Shown: piece after piece, positions 61,973 through 64,000 of the stretch
Position numbering within the stretch: position 1 is the first letter of the stretch
Layout: every line of letters begins with the position of its first letter
From: Catenulispora sp. GP43
Lineage (GTDB): Bacteria; Actinomycetota; Actinomycetes; Streptomycetales; Catenulisporaceae
Assembly: GCF_041260665.1 (NCBI RefSeq)
Contig: NZ_JBGCCT010000039.1
Span: forward strand, 53,231 to 117,230
Reading direction: 5' to 3'
DNA length: 64,000 nucleotides
Position numbers and translations under genes: made by a program
Notes under the pieces: generated by a model
What the model saw: the letters and a program-made list of their open reading frames with translations, nothing else
What the model was told of the DNA's origin: nothing
Databases searched by the model: none

Positions 61973-61988
61973 GCGGGGCGGGACTGTG

Positions 61989-62063
61989 GTGAGGGTGGCG
62001 GGGGTCGTAGGAGTGGCGGTCGTGGGGGTGGCGGTCATGAGAGTGGCGGTGTCATGGCCCTGA
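61989..62063 (+). repeat. 18-bp tandem repeats spanning moxR-DUF58 gap
   Basis: About four degenerate units of GGGTGGCGGTCRTGRG-type sequence fill the gap between moxR and the DUF58 gene. They keep one frame open from GTG 61989 to TGA 62063, giving a 24-residue Val/Ala/Gly-rich peptide that would overlap the DUF58 start by 10 nt. It could be a coupling leader or just a repeat. Confidence 0.5.
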
Positions 62064-63427
62064 CGTGGCGGGCCGGAGCCCTGGCTGCACTCGGCGCGGT
62101 GTTCGTCGGCGTCGTGCTGCCCTCGTGGGCCGGCATCGCGATCGTGGCGGCCGTCGTGGCCCTCGGGGTGGCGGTCGACGTCGCCCTGGCCGGCCCGGTG
62201 CGCACACTGCGGTTCGAGCGCAGCGGCGACACCACCGTCCGCCTCGGCGCGACGGCCCGGGTCCAGCTGGTCGTCACCAATCCCTCGGGGCGGCGAGTGC
62301 GGGCTCTGATCCGCGACGCATGGCCGCCGTCAGCAGGCCTTCAGGGCCCGGCCCCCACAGCGAACCGCCTGGCGGACCCGACGATCGTCCAGCCCCGGCA
62401 CGCGGTCACGATCCCGGCCGGCGAACGGCGCCGGATCGAATCCGTCCTGGTCCCGACCCGCCGCGGCGACCGTCAGGCCGAGCATGTCAGCATCCGCTCC
62501 TTCGGCCCCCTGGGCCTGGCCGCCCGCCAGCGCACGATGAGCAGCCCCTGGCGAGTACGGGTACTGCCGCCGTTCCTGTCCCGCCGCCACCTACCCTCAC
62601 GCCTGGCACGCCTCCGCGAACTCGACGGCCGCACCTCACTCCTGGTACGCGGACAGGGCACGGAATTCGACTCCCTGCGCGACTACACGGCCGGCGACGA
62701 CATCCGCTCCATCGACTGGCGCGCCACCGCCCGCCGCCACATCGGCGACCACTACGACGTCGTGGTCCGCACCTGGCGCCCGGAACGCGACCGCGCGATC
62801 CTGATCGTCCTGGACACCGGCCGCACCGCCGCAGGCCGCATCGGCACCGAGGAACTGGGCACCGACGGCGTCCGCCTCGACGCGGCCCTGGACGCCGCCC
62901 TGCTGCTGACCGCCCTCGCCCTCCGCGCCGGCGACCGCGTCGACCTCCTCGCCTACGACCGCCGCATCCGCACAGCGGTGACCCGCACCACCCCGAGCCA
63001 AACCCTGGCCCACGTCACCAACGCAATGGCGGTCCTGGAACCGGAACTGGTCGAACTGGACGCCCGCGGCCTGGTCACCACAGTCCTGAACCGCGCCCCC
63101 CAGCGCTCCCTGGTGGTCCTCCTGACGAGCCTGGACTCGGCCCCGATGGCCGAGGGCCTCCTGCCGGTCATCGGCCGCCTGACGGCCCGCCACGAGGTGG
63201 TGGTCGCCTCGGTCGCCGACCCCCGCATCGAGGAGATGGCCCACGGCCGCGGCGAGGCGACGGCGGTGTACGAGGCGGCATCGGCGGAACGCGCCCGCGC
63301 CGAGCGGCGGCACGTGGCGGACCTGCTGGCGAAGCACCGGGTGACGGTGGTCGACCAGCCGCCGGCGCTGATCGCACCGGCCCTGGCGGACGCGTATCTG
63401 GCGCTGAAGGCGGCTGGGCGGCTGTAG
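62054..63427 (+). CDS. DUF58-domain protein
   Basis: This is a 457-residue protein with two adjacent N-terminal membrane helices (about 5-45) and then an extracytoplasmic or cytosolic beta domain. The DUF58 motif RGQGTEFDSLRDYTAGDDIR followed by SIDWRATARR lies near 200-225. The C-terminal domain is VWA-like, with AILIVLDTGRTAAGR giving a degenerate MIDAS. DUF58 proteins are regular partners of MoxR ATPases. It is last in the operon. ATG 62054 is preceded by the tandem repeats, and no good ribosome binding site is seen, so translation may depend on coupling. Confidence 0.9.
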   Translation: MALTWRAGALAALGAVFVGVVLPSWAGIAIVAAVVALGVAVDVALAGPVRTLRFERSGDTTVRLGATARVQLVVTNPSGRRVRALIRDAWPPSAGLQGPAPTANRLADPTIVQPRHAVTIPAGERRRIESVLVPTRRGDRQAEHVSIRSFGPLGLAARQRTMSSPWRVRVLPPFLSRRHLPSRLARLRELDGRTSLLVRGQGTEFDSLRDYTAGDDIRSIDWRATARRHIGDHYDVVVRTWRPERDRAILIVLDTGRTAAGRIGTEELGTDGVRLDAALDAALLLTALALRAGDRVDLLAYDRRIRTAVTRTTPSQTLAHVTNAMAVLEPELVELDARGLVTTVLNRAPQRSLVVLLTSLDSAPMAEGLLPVIGRLTARHEVVVASVADPRIEEMAHGRGEATAVYEAASAERARAERRHVADLLAKHRVTVVDQPPALIAPALADAYLALKAAGRL

Positions 63428-63862
63428 GGGGAGCCGCGGTGGGTGCGCCGGCTGGGGCGGAGACGATGGGAGGCCGGCCGCCGCGGAGTCTTGCACGGCC
63501 TGGGGCTGAAGCTCCACAGGCCGAATAACGCAGATGCCTCGGCACAGCGGCCCCAAGAGCAAAGCAGGAAACGGCGCCACGGTGTTGGGGGTACCGCAAG
63601 GCAGCAGCCCGGTAGGACAGCCGCCACCACAGAGTCACCCCGGCGAGTGCCAGGGCAGCAGGGCAGTGCCAGCGCAGATCCGCAACATGACAGACCCAGC
63701 AGGTACCAGCCAGGCACAGATCCGCGGCAAGGCAGACCTGGCAGGTGCCCGCGCGGCAGGACCGCGCCGGGGCATGCTGGGCTGGATGGATGCGGGAGCT
63801 TCGGTAGTCGTGTCAGGCAGGCCGACCCGTCCCGCAGCTGTTCCCATAATTCGCCGAAAACG
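63428..63862. other. 435-bp region between DUF58 gene and rRNA terminator
   Basis: No gene is called. Open frames here run into the rRNA terminator and have no recognisable motifs. An imperfect ~35-bp direct repeat is present (63674-63707 and 63714-63749; shared CAGATCCGC and GGCAGACC-type cores). G+C bias by codon position is weak, unlike real genes nearby. Confidence 0.5.
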
Positions 63863-63899
63863 CAGTAGGCCCCCGATGGAAACCATCGGGGGCCTACTG
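63863..63899 (-). terminator. rRNA operon terminator
   Basis: A perfect 17-bp stem (63863-63879 with 63883-63899, loop AAA) lies 9 bp beyond the 3' end of 5S rRNA. In the minus direction it is followed by CGTTTTCGG. Confidence 0.9.
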
Positions 63900-63908
63900 T
63901 GAAAATTA

Positions 63909-64000
63909 GTCCGGCCGCGTCCTACTCTCCCACCAGGTCCCCCTGGCAGTACCATCGGCGCTGGCGGGCTTAGCTTCCGGGTTCGGAATGGGACCGGGCG
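63909..64000 (-). rRNA. rrf: 5S ribosomal RNA, 3' part (runs off window)
   Basis: The minus strand carries the conserved 5S sequence: the complement of CCTACTCTCCCACC near 63921 (3' helix), of GCAGTACCATCGGCGCTGG (loop region) and of TTAGCTTCCGGGTTCGGAAT. About 92 of ~118 nt are inside the window; the 5' end lies beyond 64000. The rest of an rRNA operon (16S and 23S) is expected to the right, transcribed leftwards, and ends at the adjacent terminator. Confidence 0.93.

Noticed and set aside
63534..63902. 122-codon plus-strand frame before the 5S rRNA
   Set aside because: It runs through the rRNA terminator hairpin and encodes low-complexity sequence.

Overview
The window is chromosomal DNA of a high-GC actinomycete. 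Coding regions show a strong third-position G+C bias, and GTG and TTG starts are common. The gene content is actinobacterial core: CysO/CysM, the fused 2-oxoglutarate decarboxylase Kgd, MtrA-MtrB-LpqB, SecA, long-form HPF and HelD. The mix looks closest to Catenulisporales/Streptomycetales (Catenulispora-like); that placement is an inference from gene content, not a search.

Layout. 1-1061: remnant of a tyrosine recombinase, then tRNA-Leu(UAG). 1136-10612: mostly minus-strand block (rdgB, lipoprotein, rph, Usp-like protein, metallo-beta-lactamase-fold hydrolase, murI, a putative 3-methyladenine glycosylase, LppX-like lipoprotein, cysM, cysO and a small cysteine leader peptide). Its order resembles the mycobacterial mec-cysO-cysM-murI-Rv1339-rph-rdgB neighbourhood. 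10764-19595: pgi, a TPR protein, a two-component system, kgd and a DUF6104 protein. 19687-21366: DUF4097-PadR cassette with a repeated operator, closed by a strong terminator.

21512-31414 is the most unusual part. It is a tightly overlapping plus-strand operon of two paralogous uncharacterised proteins, a DUF2201-type metallopeptidase/VWA protein, a double-AAA (MoxR-like) ATPase, a tRNA-like RNA whose anticodon arm cannot form a normal loop, a zinc-ribbon SDR with an atypical catalytic motif, and a leucine-rich-repeat protein. The RNA lies 2 nt after one stop codon and 18 nt before the next start. I do not recognise this as a described system.

31540-50126: mixed housekeeping genes (quinone oxidoreductase-like, HelD with a possible divergent small RNA, MFS/MarR pair, pruA, HAD phosphatase, patatin, DUF2156 membrane protein, Rv3235-like protein, secA, GNAT, YcaQ-like protein). 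50175-57690: stress and envelope control (NarL-type regulator, HPF, ComF, LpqB-MtrB-MtrA). 57861-63427: divergent operon of a membrane protein, DUF4129, DUF4350, a MoxR ATPase and a DUF58 protein. The window ends in the 3' part of a 5S rRNA on the minus strand with its terminator, so an rRNA operon lies just to the right.

Working links. CysO carries sulfide as a thiocarboxylate for CysM, and the leader peptide suggests control by cysteine supply. Kgd has a neighbouring two-component system. MtrAB-LpqB is a signalling unit for envelope and cell cycle. MoxR, DUF58 and DUF4129 form a chaperone-like set, and the 21.5-31.4 kb operon looks like a second, more elaborate AAA/VWA machine with an RNA component.
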